DNA from: Betaproteobacteria bacterium
GTDB lineage: Bacteria; Pseudomonadota; Gammaproteobacteria; Burkholderiales; SG8-39
Length of the DNA stretch: 47,117 bases
NCBI GenBank assembly: GCA_005884455.1
Contig: VBCH01000225.1
Location: 1 to 47,117, forward strand
Direction of reading: 5' to 3'
Part shown: positions 1 through 10,123 of the stretch, one piece after another
Layout: every line of letters begins with the position of its first letter
How positions within the stretch are numbered: the stretch's first letter is position 1
Notes under the pieces: model-generated
What the model saw: the letters and a program-made list of their open reading frames with translations, nothing else
Database searches by the model: none
Told to the model about the DNA's origin: nothing
Made by a program: the position numbers and the translations under genes

Positions 1-2
1 TC

Positions 3-527
3 GAGGAGAAACTGGAGCGCCAGGCCTTCAGCGGCGAGGACCGCGCGTTCATCGAAGGGAGGGCGCTGTTTTTCCTCGCCACTGCCGACGGAGACGGGCG
101 GCCCGACTGCTCGTACAAGGGCGGGGCGCCCGGCTTCGTACGCGTGACCGGCGAAGCGGAGCTCGCGTTCCCGAGCTACGACGGCAACGGCATGTTCCGC
201 AGCCTCGGCAATCTGCTCGTCAACCCGGCGGTGGCGCTGCTGTTCATCGACTTCGAGCGGCCGAACCGCCTGCGCGTCAACGGCAGCGCGTCGGTCGCCG
301 GCGACGATCCGCTGCTCGCGAGCTTCGCCGGCGCGCAACTCGTCGTGCGGGTGCGCGCCGAGCGCATCTTCCCCAACTGCCCGCGCTACATCCACCGCAT
401 GACGACAGTCGAGCCCTCGCCTTACGTGCCGCGCGAGGGCTACGCTCCGCTGGTGCCGAAGTGGAAACGCTTCGCCGAGTTCGCCGACGTGCTGCCGCGA
501 GACGACCCGGCGCGCCGTGAGCGGTGA
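3..527 (+). CDS. Pyridoxamine 5'-phosphate oxidase-like FMN-binding protein (5' partial)
   Basis: The reading frame is open from the left edge of the window, so the true start lies upstream. A GTG at 144 could be picked as a start but would cut through the conserved fold. The visible part reads like the split-barrel FMN-binding family related to pyridoxamine phosphate oxidase. It has the FFLATADGDGRPDCSYKGG core strand near the start, a later NPAVALLFIDF strand, and a C-terminal NCPRYIHRM segment typical of these small flavoproteins. Such proteins usually reduce or bind small molecules through FMN, and the substrate cannot be told from sequence. The next 228 bases to the following gene contain no recognisable gene. 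Confidence 0.7.
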   Translation, partial: EEKLERQAFSGEDRAFIEGRALFFLATADGDGRPDCSYKGGAPGFVRVTGEAELAFPSYDGNGMFRSLGNLLVNPAVALLFIDFERPNRLRVNGSASVAGDDPLLASFAGAQLVVRVRAERIFPNCPRYIHRMTTVEPSPYVPREGYAPLVPKWKRFAEFADVLPRDDPARRER

Positions 528-754
528 TTAGAGCCTCTCGTACACGCCGGAGCAAGATAGTCCGAGTCGCGTGGGTACTGATGACGAGGTTGCCCCGAAG
601 GAGCCGCCTTGCGGGACTACCTAAAGCACTCACTGTCCGCGTTCGACCCGAAGCGGCCCATTCGCGACGGATCAAGACGAGCACTTGGTGGACAACCCAA
701 TTGCGAGAACGACGAGGCCGCATCGCTGCAGCCCCTCGTTCCCGGAATGGGCGA

Positions 755-1573
755 CTACTTTGCGGCGGCCGGAAAAGCCGGCAGCTTGCCGATGTCGCGC
801 AGGTCGTGCTGGATGATCACGGTCGCGTTGAGGTTCGCGGCGATCTTCTTCATCCGCTCGATCGACGCGACCGTCTGCGCGCGGTCGTAATTGAAGGCCG
901 GCACGCCGTTCGATTCGTAGTTCTCGTGGAAGTGCGCGGCGTCGCCGCTCAGCAGGAAATTCTTTCCCGACTTGAGGCGCACCAGCAGGCTGCTGTGCCC
1001 AGGCGTGTGGCCAGGCGTGCGGATCACCATCGCCGTGCCGTCGCCCCAAACGTCCTTGTCGAGCGTCAGGGCCTCGACCTTGCGAGCATTCGCGCCCATC
1101 CAGTCCTTGAAGCCTGCCGCGTTCGCGCCCTGCATCGGCGGGTTTGCCGTGACGCCATCCCAGTCGCCCTTGCCGATGAGCAGCGTCGCGCTGGCGAACG
1201 GCGAGAGCTGGCCGGTGTGGTCGCCGTGGAAGTGGCTGATGCCGACGTATTTCACCTGCTCCGGCTTCACCTTCACCTCGGCGAGGCGCTCGACGATGCC
1301 GACTTTCGGTGCGCTTGGGTTCGAGCCCGGCGCGAAACCGGTGTCCCAGACCATGTACTCGTCGCCGTGCTTGATCAGGTAGCAGCTGAACGTGAACGTG
1401 AGGTTCAGGTCCTTGTAGGCGAAGGTGTCGGTGAAGCGCTCGGCGACGTTGGTGGGCTTCGCGCCGGTGCCGCATTCGATACGGGTCAGCGTGACTTCGG
1501 GTCCCGTCTGCGCCACCGCGGACACCGAGAACAGCGCGCCGGTGCCGACCGCCAGCCAGATTCCGGTCTTCAT
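755..1573 (-). CDS. Exported metallo-beta-lactamase-fold hydrolase, AHL-lactonase-like
   Basis: A 272-residue protein with a Sec signal peptide (residues 1-22, ending AVAQ) and an MBL-fold metal site. The HxHxDH motif is at residues 114-119 (SHFHGDHTGQ). Later come a second metal-binding histidine in TPGHTPGH, an aspartate in LLSGDAAHF and a C-terminal HDLRD. This arrangement matches the N-acyl-homoserine lactonase/AttM branch, but many members hydrolyse other lactones or esters, so quorum quenching is only one option. A strong AAGGAGGAG ribosome site lies 8 bases before the ATG. The protein should act in the periplasm. It is transcribed away from boxD and shows no obvious operon partner. Confidence 0.8.
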   Translation of the reverse strand: MKTGIWLAVGTGALFSVSAVAQTGPEVTLTRIECGTGAKPTNVAERFTDTFAYKDLNLTFTFSCYLIKHGDEYMVWDTGFAPGSNPSAPKVGIVERLAEVKVKPEQVKYVGISHFHGDHTGQLSPFASATLLIGKGDWDGVTANPPMQGANAAGFKDWMGANARKVEALTLDKDVWGDGTAMVIRTPGHTPGHSSLLVRLKSGKNFLLSGDAAHFHENYESNGVPAFNYDRAQTVASIERMKKIAANLNATVIIQHDLRDIGKLPAFPAAAK

Positions 1574-1770
1574 CGTTTAACTCCTCCTTGTAATTGGCCA
1601 ATGATAGCCGCCTCGCGCTCGACCATCCCGTCAATTAGCCGGCGGGCCCAGAGCGAGCGGGCGGGATAACGGATAGTAGAATCAATTCGCCGCTGAAGCC
1701 AGCGTGGCTCGCCGGTGCGTGAGGACCGCCTCGGTCGCTTGTAGCCGAGTCATCGTCGCCCTTCGGTGTA

Positions 1771-1799
1771 TTCAAGACTGCGCGCGCTTCGGCTATCCT
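1771..1799 (+). promoter_or_regulatory. Candidate sigma-70 promoter for boxD
   Basis: TTCAAG at 1771-1776 and TATCCT at 1794-1799 are separated by 17 bases, about 30 bases before the boxD ATG. Each box has two or three mismatches to consensus, so this is tentative. I see no TGCA-N6-TGCA repeat here, unlike the boxR promoter, so boxD may not share BoxR control. Confidence 0.3.
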
Positions 1800-1830
1800 A
1801 GCGTCAGTCGAAAAAACATCGGAGTCTCGA

Positions 1831-3371
<1,541 letters not shown>

Positions 3372-3375
<4 letters not shown>

Positions 3376-4391
3376 AGCGCGTGCCGCGCGATGCGAACGC
3401 GCGTCTCGCGCATCTCGTCGCCGCGGATCTCGCGCAGCGCGTAGCCCACGAATTCCGCCACCACCGCTTTTCTCCAGTAGAGATCCAAGTCGGTGTTGTC
3501 CATCGGCTTCGCCGCCGATGCGACCTTGGCACCGGCTTCTGCAATGGCGTCGTCGCCGAGCTTGTTGCCGATGAGAAGCTCGCCGCCCTTCGTGAGAAAA
3601 GGCCGCGAGGACACCGCGCCGAGCGCGATACGGGCGTCTTCGACCGTTCCGTCGCGCGCGGTCCTGACCGCCGCAGCGACGCCCAACACCGGAAAGTCGA
3701 AAGCGCCGCGGCGCCGCAGCTTCCAGTAGCTGCTCCTCCAGCCTTCGGCCGCGGGCAGCTTCACCTCGGTCAGAATTTCGTCCGCGCGGCGCGTCAAGTA
3801 ATCGATGCCGTCGTTCTTGTAGAGATCGGCGAGCGCTACATCGCGCTCGCCTTGCACGGAGACCAGGCGCACGCTCGCGCCGAGCGCGATCAGCGCGGGC
3901 GCCGTGTCGGTCGAGGAAGCCGCGACGCAGCGCTTGCTCGCGGTAGCGACCCAGCAGATTTCGCCGTCTTTCTTCAGGCAGAAGTCGATCGCCTTGCGCC
4001 ACTCGTAGTTCTGGTTGTAGTAATTGCAGCGCGTGTCCAGGCACAGGTTTCCGCCGAGCGTGCCCATGTTGCGCAGGTGCACGGTCGCGACTTGAGCTGC
4101 CGCCTGCCACAGTCCGGCGTACCGCTCGCGTACCGCGGCGTTTGCGACGATTTCATTCAGCGTGAGGGCGGCGCCCAAAGTGACGCCCGACCCGTTGGCG
4201 ACTTTCTTCAAGGCTTCGATCTGCCGCAGCGATACAAGCGTCGCCGGAGTCTGGTGACGCCGCTTCATGTTGGGCAGGAGATCCGTCCCGCCCGCGATCA
4301 ACATCGCCTGCGGACCCTCGGCGGCGAGGATCTTCGCCGCGTCGACGATGGACCTCGGCGAACGAAATCCGAACCAGGGCAGCCGCATCAT
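3372..4391 (-). CDS. hcrB: 4-hydroxybenzoyl-CoA reductase, beta (FAD and 4Fe-4S) subunit
   Basis: A 339-residue FAD-binding subunit of the xanthine oxidase family. It carries the AGGTDLLPNMK flavin motif near residue 34 and the TLGGN flavin motif near 111-115. It also has the insertion that marks 4-hydroxybenzoyl-CoA reductase: cysteines at 122, 138, 146 and 155. This is the same spacing, and by my recollection the same numbering, as the extra [4Fe-4S] cluster ligands of Thauera aromatica HcrB. That makes the assignment much firmer than for a generic dehydrogenase subunit. The start is the first of two adjacent ATGs and overlaps the hcrA stop as ATGA. The extra cluster is thought to carry electrons from a low-potential donor towards FAD. 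Confidence 0.9.
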
Positions 4392-6838
4392 GCCAAGGCT
4401 TCCTTCTTCACCGGTCTGCGTCTCGGCGTGTTGACGGAATTGCCGTCGCCGCCTTCCCAAGGCGGCGGCACGAGCATGGGCTCGGGGTAGGGCACATCGG
4501 GAAAACTCTCCGGCCCCACGCGCGGCGTCTCGCCCTTGGCTTTCTTTTCAAGCGCCGCAAGCACCTTGTCCGGGGTGATCGGCAGCTCGTCGATGCGTAC
4601 CCCGATCGCGTCGTATACGGCGTTCGCGACCGCCGGCATCACGGGGAGCAGGGGCCCCTGCCCCACTTCCTTCGCGCCGAACGGACAGTTGGGGTCCGGG
4701 TCCTCGACAAGCTCGGTAAAGACTTCGGGCATATCGAGCGAGGTCAGGCTCTTGTATTCGAGAAGCGAAGGAATCTTGTGCACAAGAGCGTTGGAAAGCT
4801 TGGGCGGCAGGCGCCGGAACACCTGCTCTTCCATCAGGGCTTCGCCCAGGCCCATGTAGACGCTGCCTTCGACCTGACCGCGCGCGCTCACCGGGTTGAC
4901 GGCGCGGCCGATGTCGTGCGCGATCCACACCTTCGGCACCGTGATCCAGCCCGTGTTGCGGTCCACTTCGGCTTCGACCACGCACGCCGTATAGGAGTAG
5001 GCGGGCGACGGCCCCACGCCCGCCCCTTTGTAGCGCCCGGGAGCGCGCGGCGGGGAATACGAGCCCACCGAGCCGAGCGTCCCGAATTTTTCCTCGGCCA
5101 GCACGATCGCCTCGCGGAAGCTCATCGGCTTGCCGGGATCGTCCGCCCGGAACACCCGGCCCTGCGCGAAGCCTACGTTCTCGGGCAGCGTTTCCATATG
5201 CTCGGCAGCCGCTCGCGCGATCAGCTCGCGCAGGCGCTCGGCCGCCTGGATCGCAGCGTTGCCCATCATCACGGTGACGCGGCTGGAATACGACCCGAGG
5301 TCCACGGGCGTCAAGCCGGTGTCGCCGGTGACACAGCGCACGTCGTAGGCGTCGATGCCGAGCACCTCGGCGACGATCGCCGCGAGCACGTCGTCCGACC
5401 CCTGCCCGATCTCAGTCGCGCCGCAGAACACCGTGACCTGCCCGCTCCTGTCGATGAGGAGCTGCACACCCGACTGCGGCATCTTGTTCCAGTAGATCGG
5501 CAACCCCGCGCCGCACAAGTACGCGCCGCAGGCGAGCCCGACGCCGCGGCCTTCGGGGAGTTTCCTGAATTTGTTTTTCCAGTCCGAGCTCGCCACTACC
5601 TTGCGGATGCACTCGGCAAGTCCGATCGTGCCTATCTTCAGCCAGTTCGCGGTGAGCGTGTTGGGTTTAGCGACGATGGAGAGGCGCAGCTCGGCCGGGT
5701 CGATTTCGAGTTTCTCCGCGATCCTGTCGAGCTGCACTTCCTGGCCGAAGCGCGGCTGCGGCGTGCCGTGTCCGCGCTTGGGGCCGCAGGGCGGCTTGTT
5801 GGTAAAGGTGCGACAGGCGTCGAACTTGTAGCGCGGGATCTCATAGGTCACCGTCTGCAGCACGCCCGTGTAAAAAGTGCTCGCCGCGCCGTAGCCGCCG
5901 TAGGCGCCGCCGTCGAGCAGCGTCTGCGTGTGCATGCCCGTGATCTTTCCGTCCTTCGTCACTCCGGTACGCATCCTCATCAACACCGGATGGCGGCCGC
6001 GGTGCATGTAGAAGACTTCCTCGCGCGTGAGGCAGATCTTCACCGGGCGGCCGAGCAGAATCGCCGCCTTAGAGACCACGATCTCGTGATTGTGCAGGTC
6101 GCATTTTCCCCCGAAGCCGCCGCCGTTCGGACAGGCGATCACGCGCACGTGCGCGGGCGGAATCTGCAGCGCATTGGCGAGGGCGCGATGGATGTAATGA
6201 GGCACCTGCGTGGACGACCAGAGCGTGAGCTTGCCTTCGCCGTCGACCGCAGCGACCGAGGCGTGCTGCTCGATCGGCAGGTGCGTATTGCCCTCGTAGA
6301 AGAACAAATCCTCGAACACGTGGTCGGCGCGGGCGAGCGCCTCGTTCACGTCGCCGAACTCCAAGGCCTGCAGGCGGTGGATGTTTCCCTGCTCGCCGTA
6401 GCTGTGAATGCGCGGCTCAGGCGTCGCGAGCGCCTCCTTGGGATCGGAGATGGTCTTGAGCGGCCGGTACTGGACGTCGATGAGATCGAGCGCCTCGAAC
6501 GCGGTCTGCTCGTCGCGGGCGATGATTGCGGCGACCGGCTCGCCCACGTAACGTACGCGCTCGGGGGCGAGCGGGTACTCATCCTGGGTCACCGGCAGGA
6601 TACCGAAGGTGACCGGGAAATCCTTGCCGGTGAGCACGAGGTGCACGCCCGGGCGCGCTTGCGCGCGCGAAACGTCGATCGACTCGATGGTCGCATGCGG
6701 ATGCGCAGAGCGCAGCAGCTTGCAATGCAGCATGCGCGGCAGCATCACGTCATCGGCAAAGCGCGTGAGTCCCGTCACCTTAGCGCGGCCGTCCACGCGG
6801 CGGCGAGGCTTGCCGATCACGTCGAAACGTTTCGTCAT
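4388..6838 (-). CDS. hcrA: 4-hydroxybenzoyl-CoA reductase, alpha (molybdopterin) subunit
   Basis: An 816-residue molybdenum hydroxylase large subunit. The N-terminal domain begins at VIGKPRRRVDGRAKVTG. The cofactor loop GGGFGGKCDLHNHE follows the NGG motif, and the catalytic glutamate is about E724 in GAKEVGQGP. With HcrB and HcrC it should remove the phenolic hydroxyl of 4-hydroxybenzoyl-CoA to give benzoyl-CoA. The ATG overlaps the hcrC stop (ATGA), and its own stop overlaps hcrB the same way, which implies coupled translation. Known HcrA proteins are about 770 residues. The extra length is a proline-rich tail of roughly 45 residues after LAALEKKAKG, described under findings. Confidence 0.9.
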   Translation of the reverse strand: MTKRFDVIGKPRRRVDGRAKVTGLTRFADDVMLPRMLHCKLLRSAHPHATIESIDVSRAQARPGVHLVLTGKDFPVTFGILPVTQDEYPLAPERVRYVGEPVAAIIARDEQTAFEALDLIDVQYRPLKTISDPKEALATPEPRIHSYGEQGNIHRLQALEFGDVNEALARADHVFEDLFFYEGNTHLPIEQHASVAAVDGEGKLTLWSSTQVPHYIHRALANALQIPPAHVRVIACPNGGGFGGKCDLHNHEIVVSKAAILLGRPVKICLTREEVFYMHRGRHPVLMRMRTGVTKDGKITGMHTQTLLDGGAYGGYGAASTFYTGVLQTVTYEIPRYKFDACRTFTNKPPCGPKRGHGTPQPRFGQEVQLDRIAEKLEIDPAELRLSIVAKPNTLTANWLKIGTIGLAECIRKVVASSDWKNKFRKLPEGRGVGLACGAYLCGAGLPIYWNKMPQSGVQLLIDRSGQVTVFCGATEIGQGSDDVLAAIVAEVLGIDAYDVRCVTGDTGLTPVDLGSYSSRVTVMMGNAAIQAAERLRELIARAAAEHMETLPENVGFAQGRVFRADDPGKPMSFREAIVLAEEKFGTLGSVGSYSPPRAPGRYKGAGVGPSPAYSYTACVVEAEVDRNTGWITVPKVWIAHDIGRAVNPVSARGQVEGSVYMGLGEALMEEQVFRRLPPKLSNALVHKIPSLLEYKSLTSLDMPEVFTELVEDPDPNCPFGAKEVGQGPLLPVMPAVANAVYDAIGVRIDELPITPDKVLAALEKKAKGETPRVGPESFPDVPYPEPMLVPPPWEGGDGNSVNTPRRRPVKKEALA

Positions 6839-7335
6839 CGCTTGGATCCCTGCTGAATTGTTCTTGCCGCTTCCTCGATCGATTCGTAGATCTGCTGGTA
6901 ACCGGTGCAGCGGCACAGGTTCCCCGAGATGGCTTCCTTGATGCGTTCGCGGCTCGGGTTGGGCTCGCGCTCGAGCAGCGCCTTCGCCGTCATCAAGATC
7001 CCGGGGGTGCAATAGCCGCACTGCGCGCCACCGAGATCGGCGAAGGCCGCCTGCAGTGGATGTAGCTTGCCGCCGCTCGCCAGACCTTCGACGGTCTCGA
7101 TCGCCCGCCCCTCGCAATCGAGGGCAAGCGCGAGACAGGAGAGCACGGGCACGCCCTCCACCAGCACTGCGCAGGCGCCGCATTCGCCGAGCTCGCAGCC
7201 GTGCTTGGTGCCGGTGAGGTTCATGTCCTCGCGCAGCACTTCGAGCAGCGTCTTGTACGGGGCGAAGGAGACCTGCTGTTCCTCGCCGTTCACGCGCAAC
7301 ACGAGGTGGACGTTGGTCGGGGCGGCCGTCTTCAT
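6835..7335 (-). CDS. hcrC: 4-hydroxybenzoyl-CoA reductase, gamma (2x 2Fe-2S) subunit
   Basis: A 166-residue iron-sulfur subunit. The plant-type [2Fe-2S] ligands are C47, C52, C55 and C67 (CELGECGAC then C). The second all-helical [2Fe-2S] site is C106, C109, C141 and C143 (CGYCTPG and CRCTGY). This is the standard small subunit of xanthine oxidase family enzymes, and the hcrA/hcrB neighbours make it HcrC. It passes electrons between the beta-subunit FAD and the molybdenum centre. The ATG overlaps the TGA of the TetR gene upstream and its TGA overlaps the hcrA ATG, both as ATGA. Confidence 0.9.
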   Translation of the reverse strand: MKTAAPTNVHLVLRVNGEEQQVSFAPYKTLLEVLREDMNLTGTKHGCELGECGACAVLVEGVPVLSCLALALDCEGRAIETVEGLASGGKLHPLQAAFADLGGAQCGYCTPGILMTAKALLEREPNPSRERIKEAISGNLCRCTGYQQIYESIEEAARTIQQGSKR

Positions 7336-7964
7336 TTTGTCGGGACGAGGCCTCGGACGAGGTAATCGGAGAGCGAATCGGCGATCTCGGCGACCGATTG
7401 CGGGCCATCGGGCCGGTACCAGCGCGCGGTCCAGTTGACCGCTCCGAGCATCGCGCGCGTGACGAGCGCTGGATCGGTCCGGGCGAACTCGCCGCGCCTC
7501 ATCCCTTCGTCGACGAGCCCGCGCACGGCGCGCTCGTAGGTATCGCGCTTCTCGATGACCCCCTTGCGCATCGCCTCGGGCAGCACTTCCACCTCGAGGT
7601 GGGCGGTCGCGCCTTCGAGCTCGTCGAGCATGCAGTGAACGTGCTCGCTCATCACCGAGCGCAGGCGTTCTGCATAGGCGCCGGGCGCGGCGCTCGCCTC
7701 CCTCACCGCGGCGAGAAGGCGCTCGAGCGTGCGCTCCTGGCAAAAGAGCAGGATCTCGTCCTTGCCGCTGAAGTAGTAATACAGGTTGCCAGGCGAGAGA
7801 TCGGCTTCCTCGGCGATCTCGCGCATGCCGGTTGCCGAGAGGCCGAGTCGGCGGAATACGCGCGCGGCGGCGCGCAGGATCTCCAGGCGCCGCGCGTCGT
7901 TCTTGCGCTGCACGCGCTCCGACAAGGGGGCGACGTTCGAACTGCGATTCAAAACTTGAACCAT
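7332..7964 (-). CDS. TetR/AcrR family transcriptional regulator of the hcr operon
   Basis: A 210-residue regulator. The N-terminal TetR helix-turn-helix is at about residues 27-73 (ILRAAARVFRRLGLSATGMREIAEEADLSPGNLYYYF in substance, with the signature GNLYYYFSGKDE). A ligand-binding helical domain follows. It sits between the CoA-ligase gene (36-base gap) and hcrC (4-base ATGA overlap), so it is translated with the reductase and probably senses an aromatic acyl-CoA. A perfect inverted repeat covers its start codon and may be its own operator. No good ribosome site precedes the ATG, which fits either translation coupled to the upstream gene or a leaderless internal transcript. Confidence 0.85.
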   Translation of the reverse strand: MVQVLNRSSNVAPLSERVQRKNDARRLEILRAAARVFRRLGLSATGMREIAEEADLSPGNLYYYFSGKDEILLFCQERTLERLLAAVREASAAPGAYAERLRSVMSEHVHCMLDELEGATAHLEVEVLPEAMRKGVIEKRDTYERAVRGLVDEGMRRGEFARTDPALVTRAMLGAVNWTARWYRPDGPQSVAEIADSLSDYLVRGLVPTK

Positions 7965-7971
7965 TGTTCAA
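7956..7971. promoter_or_regulatory. Perfect inverted repeat over the TetR start codon, probable operator
   Basis: TTGAAC and GTTCAA half sites are separated by CATT, which contains the start codon of the TetR gene on the minus strand. The second and third codons (GTT CAA) form one half site. TetR regulators commonly bind such 14-20 base palindromes near their own promoter. Binding here would block transcription from a promoter in the 36-base gap or read-through from the ligase gene. That this is the TetR site is inference. Confidence 0.5.
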
Positions 7972-8000
7972 ATTCTAAGCCGCCGAGGAGCCGAAGGCAA

Positions 8001-9581
8001 CTACCCGCGAAGCTTGAAACGCTGGATCTTCCCGGTCGCCGTCTTGGGCAACTCGCTCACGAACTCGATCCAGCGAGGGTACTTGTAAGGCGCGAGCCTG
8101 CCCTTGATGTGCTGCTGCATGGTAGCTTTGAGAGATTCGCTCGGCGACTGACCCTGCTTGAGCACGACGAAGGCCTTCGGCTTGATCAGGCGGTTGTCGT
8201 CCTCGTGGCCGACCACCGCCGCTTCGAGTACTGCCTCGTGGCTGACGAGGGCGGCCTCGACCTCCGCGGGCGAAACGTAGAAGCCCGAGACTCTCAGCAT
8301 GTCGTCGGAACGGCCGGCGTATACGAAGTAACCGTCCTCGTCCTGCTTGAACTTGTCGCCGCTCCTGAACCACGGGCCGACGAAGGTCGAGCGGGTTTTC
8401 TCGCGGTTATTCCAGTAATAGGCCGCACTCGTCGGTCCGCTCACCTGGAGCTCTCCGATCTCGCCCCGCTCTACGGGAACCCCGCCCTCGTCCACCAAGC
8501 GCAGCTCGTAACCGGGCACGGGCTTGCCGGTCGCGCCGTAACGCACGTCTCCCGGCCGGGCGCTGATGAACATGTGCAGCATCTCGGTCGAACCGATGCC
8601 CTCCAGGATATCGACGCCGGTCCTCTCTTTCCAGCGCCTGCCCAGGTCGGCCGGCAAGGCCTCGCCCGCCGATACGCAAAGGCGCAGCGCGCGGAATTCC
8701 TCTTTGGGAAACTCGGGGCTGGCGAGCATCGCCCCGTACAGCGTCGGGACGGCGTAGAAGATCGAGGGCTTTGTTTCGGCGAGGCGCTTGAATACCGACG
8801 CGGGCGTCGCACGCTCGGCCATCAGCACGGCGGTCGCGCCGGTCGCGAGAGCGAAAGTCTGCGCGTTGCCGAGGCCGTATGCAAAGGCCAGCTTTGCCGC
8901 GGAAAAGAGCACGTCTTTCTCGGTGACGCCCAAAACACCCTTCCCGTAGAGGTCCGCGGTGACAGCCATGCTCGATTGCAGGTGCACGGCGGCCTTCGGC
9001 GCGCCGGTCGAGCCGGAGGAATAAAGCCAGAAGCAGGGATCGTCGCAGGTCGTCGGCGCGGGGGCGAGCTCGGGGGAGCCTTTCGCGAGGACCTCCTCCA
9101 ACGCTTCGCGGCCGGATGCCTTTGCGCCGGAAACGATCACGTGTTTCAGGAACGGATGATTCGGCAGGAGCGGCGCAAACTGAGCAAGGAGCTGCTCCGA
9201 GACGATGAGCGCCCTGGCGCGGCTGTCGAAGAGCATGTATTCGTAGTCTCTCGACGTGAGCAGCGTGTTCACCGCGACCGGAATGATCCCCGCCTTGATC
9301 GCGCCGAGGAAGGCGGTCGGAAAATCGATCGTGTCGGTGAGCGCGAGCAGCACGCGGTGCTCCATCGCTAGGCCCATGGCCTGGAGGCCGGATCCGAAGC
9401 GGTTTACGCGCTCGGCGAGCTCGCCGAAGGTATATCGACCTCTGTCTTCCAGGAACGCAACCTTGCTCGCGCGGCCTGCAGAGAGGTTGCGCTCGATCAA
9501 ATCGTAGGCGGCGTTGTAGTCGCGGGGAATATGGATTTTAGGCGGGCTGACCGAGTGGTCGGCGGCGCTGAGCGACGGCAC
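8001..9581 (-). CDS. Benzoate/4-hydroxybenzoate-CoA ligase
   Basis: A 526-residue AMP-forming acyl-CoA synthetase of the benzoate-CoA ligase family. The ATP-binding motif YSSGSTGAPKAAVH spans about residues 187-200. The GIGSTEMLHMF motif follows, then the hinge region YAGRSDDMLRVSG and the catalytic lysine K518 in ATGKIQRFK. The enzyme makes benzoyl-CoA and/or 4-hydroxybenzoyl-CoA from acid, ATP and CoA. Sequence alone does not separate BclA/BadA (benzoate) from HbaA-type (4-hydroxybenzoate) specificity. Its operon with hcrCAB favours 4-hydroxybenzoate, while boxR-boxCB across the promoter favours benzoate, so dual use is plausible. It lies 27 bases downstream of the flavodoxin gene. Confidence 0.87.
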   Translation of the reverse strand: MPSLSAADHSVSPPKIHIPRDYNAAYDLIERNLSAGRASKVAFLEDRGRYTFGELAERVNRFGSGLQAMGLAMEHRVLLALTDTIDFPTAFLGAIKAGIIPVAVNTLLTSRDYEYMLFDSRARALIVSEQLLAQFAPLLPNHPFLKHVIVSGAKASGREALEEVLAKGSPELAPAPTTCDDPCFWLYSSGSTGAPKAAVHLQSSMAVTADLYGKGVLGVTEKDVLFSAAKLAFAYGLGNAQTFALATGATAVLMAERATPASVFKRLAETKPSIFYAVPTLYGAMLASPEFPKEEFRALRLCVSAGEALPADLGRRWKERTGVDILEGIGSTEMLHMFISARPGDVRYGATGKPVPGYELRLVDEGGVPVERGEIGELQVSGPTSAAYYWNNREKTRSTFVGPWFRSGDKFKQDEDGYFVYAGRSDDMLRVSGFYVSPAEVEAALVSHEAVLEAAVVGHEDDNRLIKPKAFVVLKQGQSPSESLKATMQQHIKGRLAPYKYPRWIEFVSELPKTATGKIQRFKLRG

Positions 9582-9608
9582 GATCTTCTCACTCCCTCTT
9601 CGATCAAC

Positions 9609-10085
9609 TCATGCGGTGAGTCGGGCTTCCTTGCGACACAGGGAGATCCAGCCGGCGACCCACGTCACCGCGACTTCTTCGGGCATGGTGCCCGCGCTGG
9701 CATCGTGCAGCATGATCTCGCCGATACGCCGCGCTCCCAACGCGGAGAGAATCGCGTCGAAACGCTTGCCGCCGTTGCAGAAGGTTTCGGCGTAGGTCCG
9801 GTCACCGAGCGCGATCACTCCGTACTGCACGTTGGAGAGGTCAGGACGCGCCGTCTGAAGCGACTCGTACAGGTTCTTCGCGTTGTCGGGCACGTCGCCC
9901 TGGCCGTAAGTGGACGAGCAGATCAGGAACAAGCCGCCGACGGAAAACACGCCTGCGTCGAGGCCGTCCATCATCACGGTCCGCACGCGTACTTCGCCAT
10001 CGTCGAGGGTGAGCTCGAGCTCCTGCGCGACCAGCTGCGCGGTGCCGGTCATCGTCCCCACGAGGATGGTCAGGTCGAGCGCCAT
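9609..10085 (-). CDS. Flavodoxin / MioC-like FMN protein
   Basis: A 158-residue single-domain flavodoxin. The N-terminal phosphate loop is LVGTMTGTAQLVAQE (residues 8-22). The STYGQGDVPDNA loop around residues 57-68 and GVIALGDRTYAETFC around 89-103 are the two isoalloxazine loops. It is closest in type to MioC and the flavodoxin domain of sulfite reductase. It is the first gene of the ligase-tetR-hcrCAB operon and lies directly under the BoxR-type operator. It may therefore carry electrons to the O2-dependent BoxB or to the low-potential HcrABC reductase. That role is inference: both enzymes are normally served by ferredoxin-like partners. Confidence 0.82.
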   Translation of the reverse strand: MALDLTILVGTMTGTAQLVAQELELTLDDGEVRVRTVMMDGLDAGVFSVGGLFLICSSTYGQGDVPDNAKNLYESLQTARPDLSNVQYGVIALGDRTYAETFCNGGKRFDAILSALGARRIGEIMLHDASAGTMPEEVAVTWVAGWISLCRKEARLTA

Positions 10086-10123
10086 CGGCTTTTTTTCGTT
10101 CCCGCTTGCGTTTCGGTATCGAC

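Noticed and set aside
528-754. Space between the FMN-oxidase-like gene and the MBL-fold gene
   Set aside because: Frames crossing it have no ribosome site or family features, and no RNA fold was convincing.
755-1573. MBL-fold gene as a proven quorum-quenching lactonase
   Set aside because: The metal motif supports the fold only. Exported members hydrolyse varied esters and lactones, and no quorum-sensing genes are in the window.
4778-6856. Long open frame (692 codons) on the plus strand
   Set aside because: It lies entirely opposite hcrA and hcrC, has no recognisable motif, and is a typical shadow frame in GC-rich DNA with skewed third positions.
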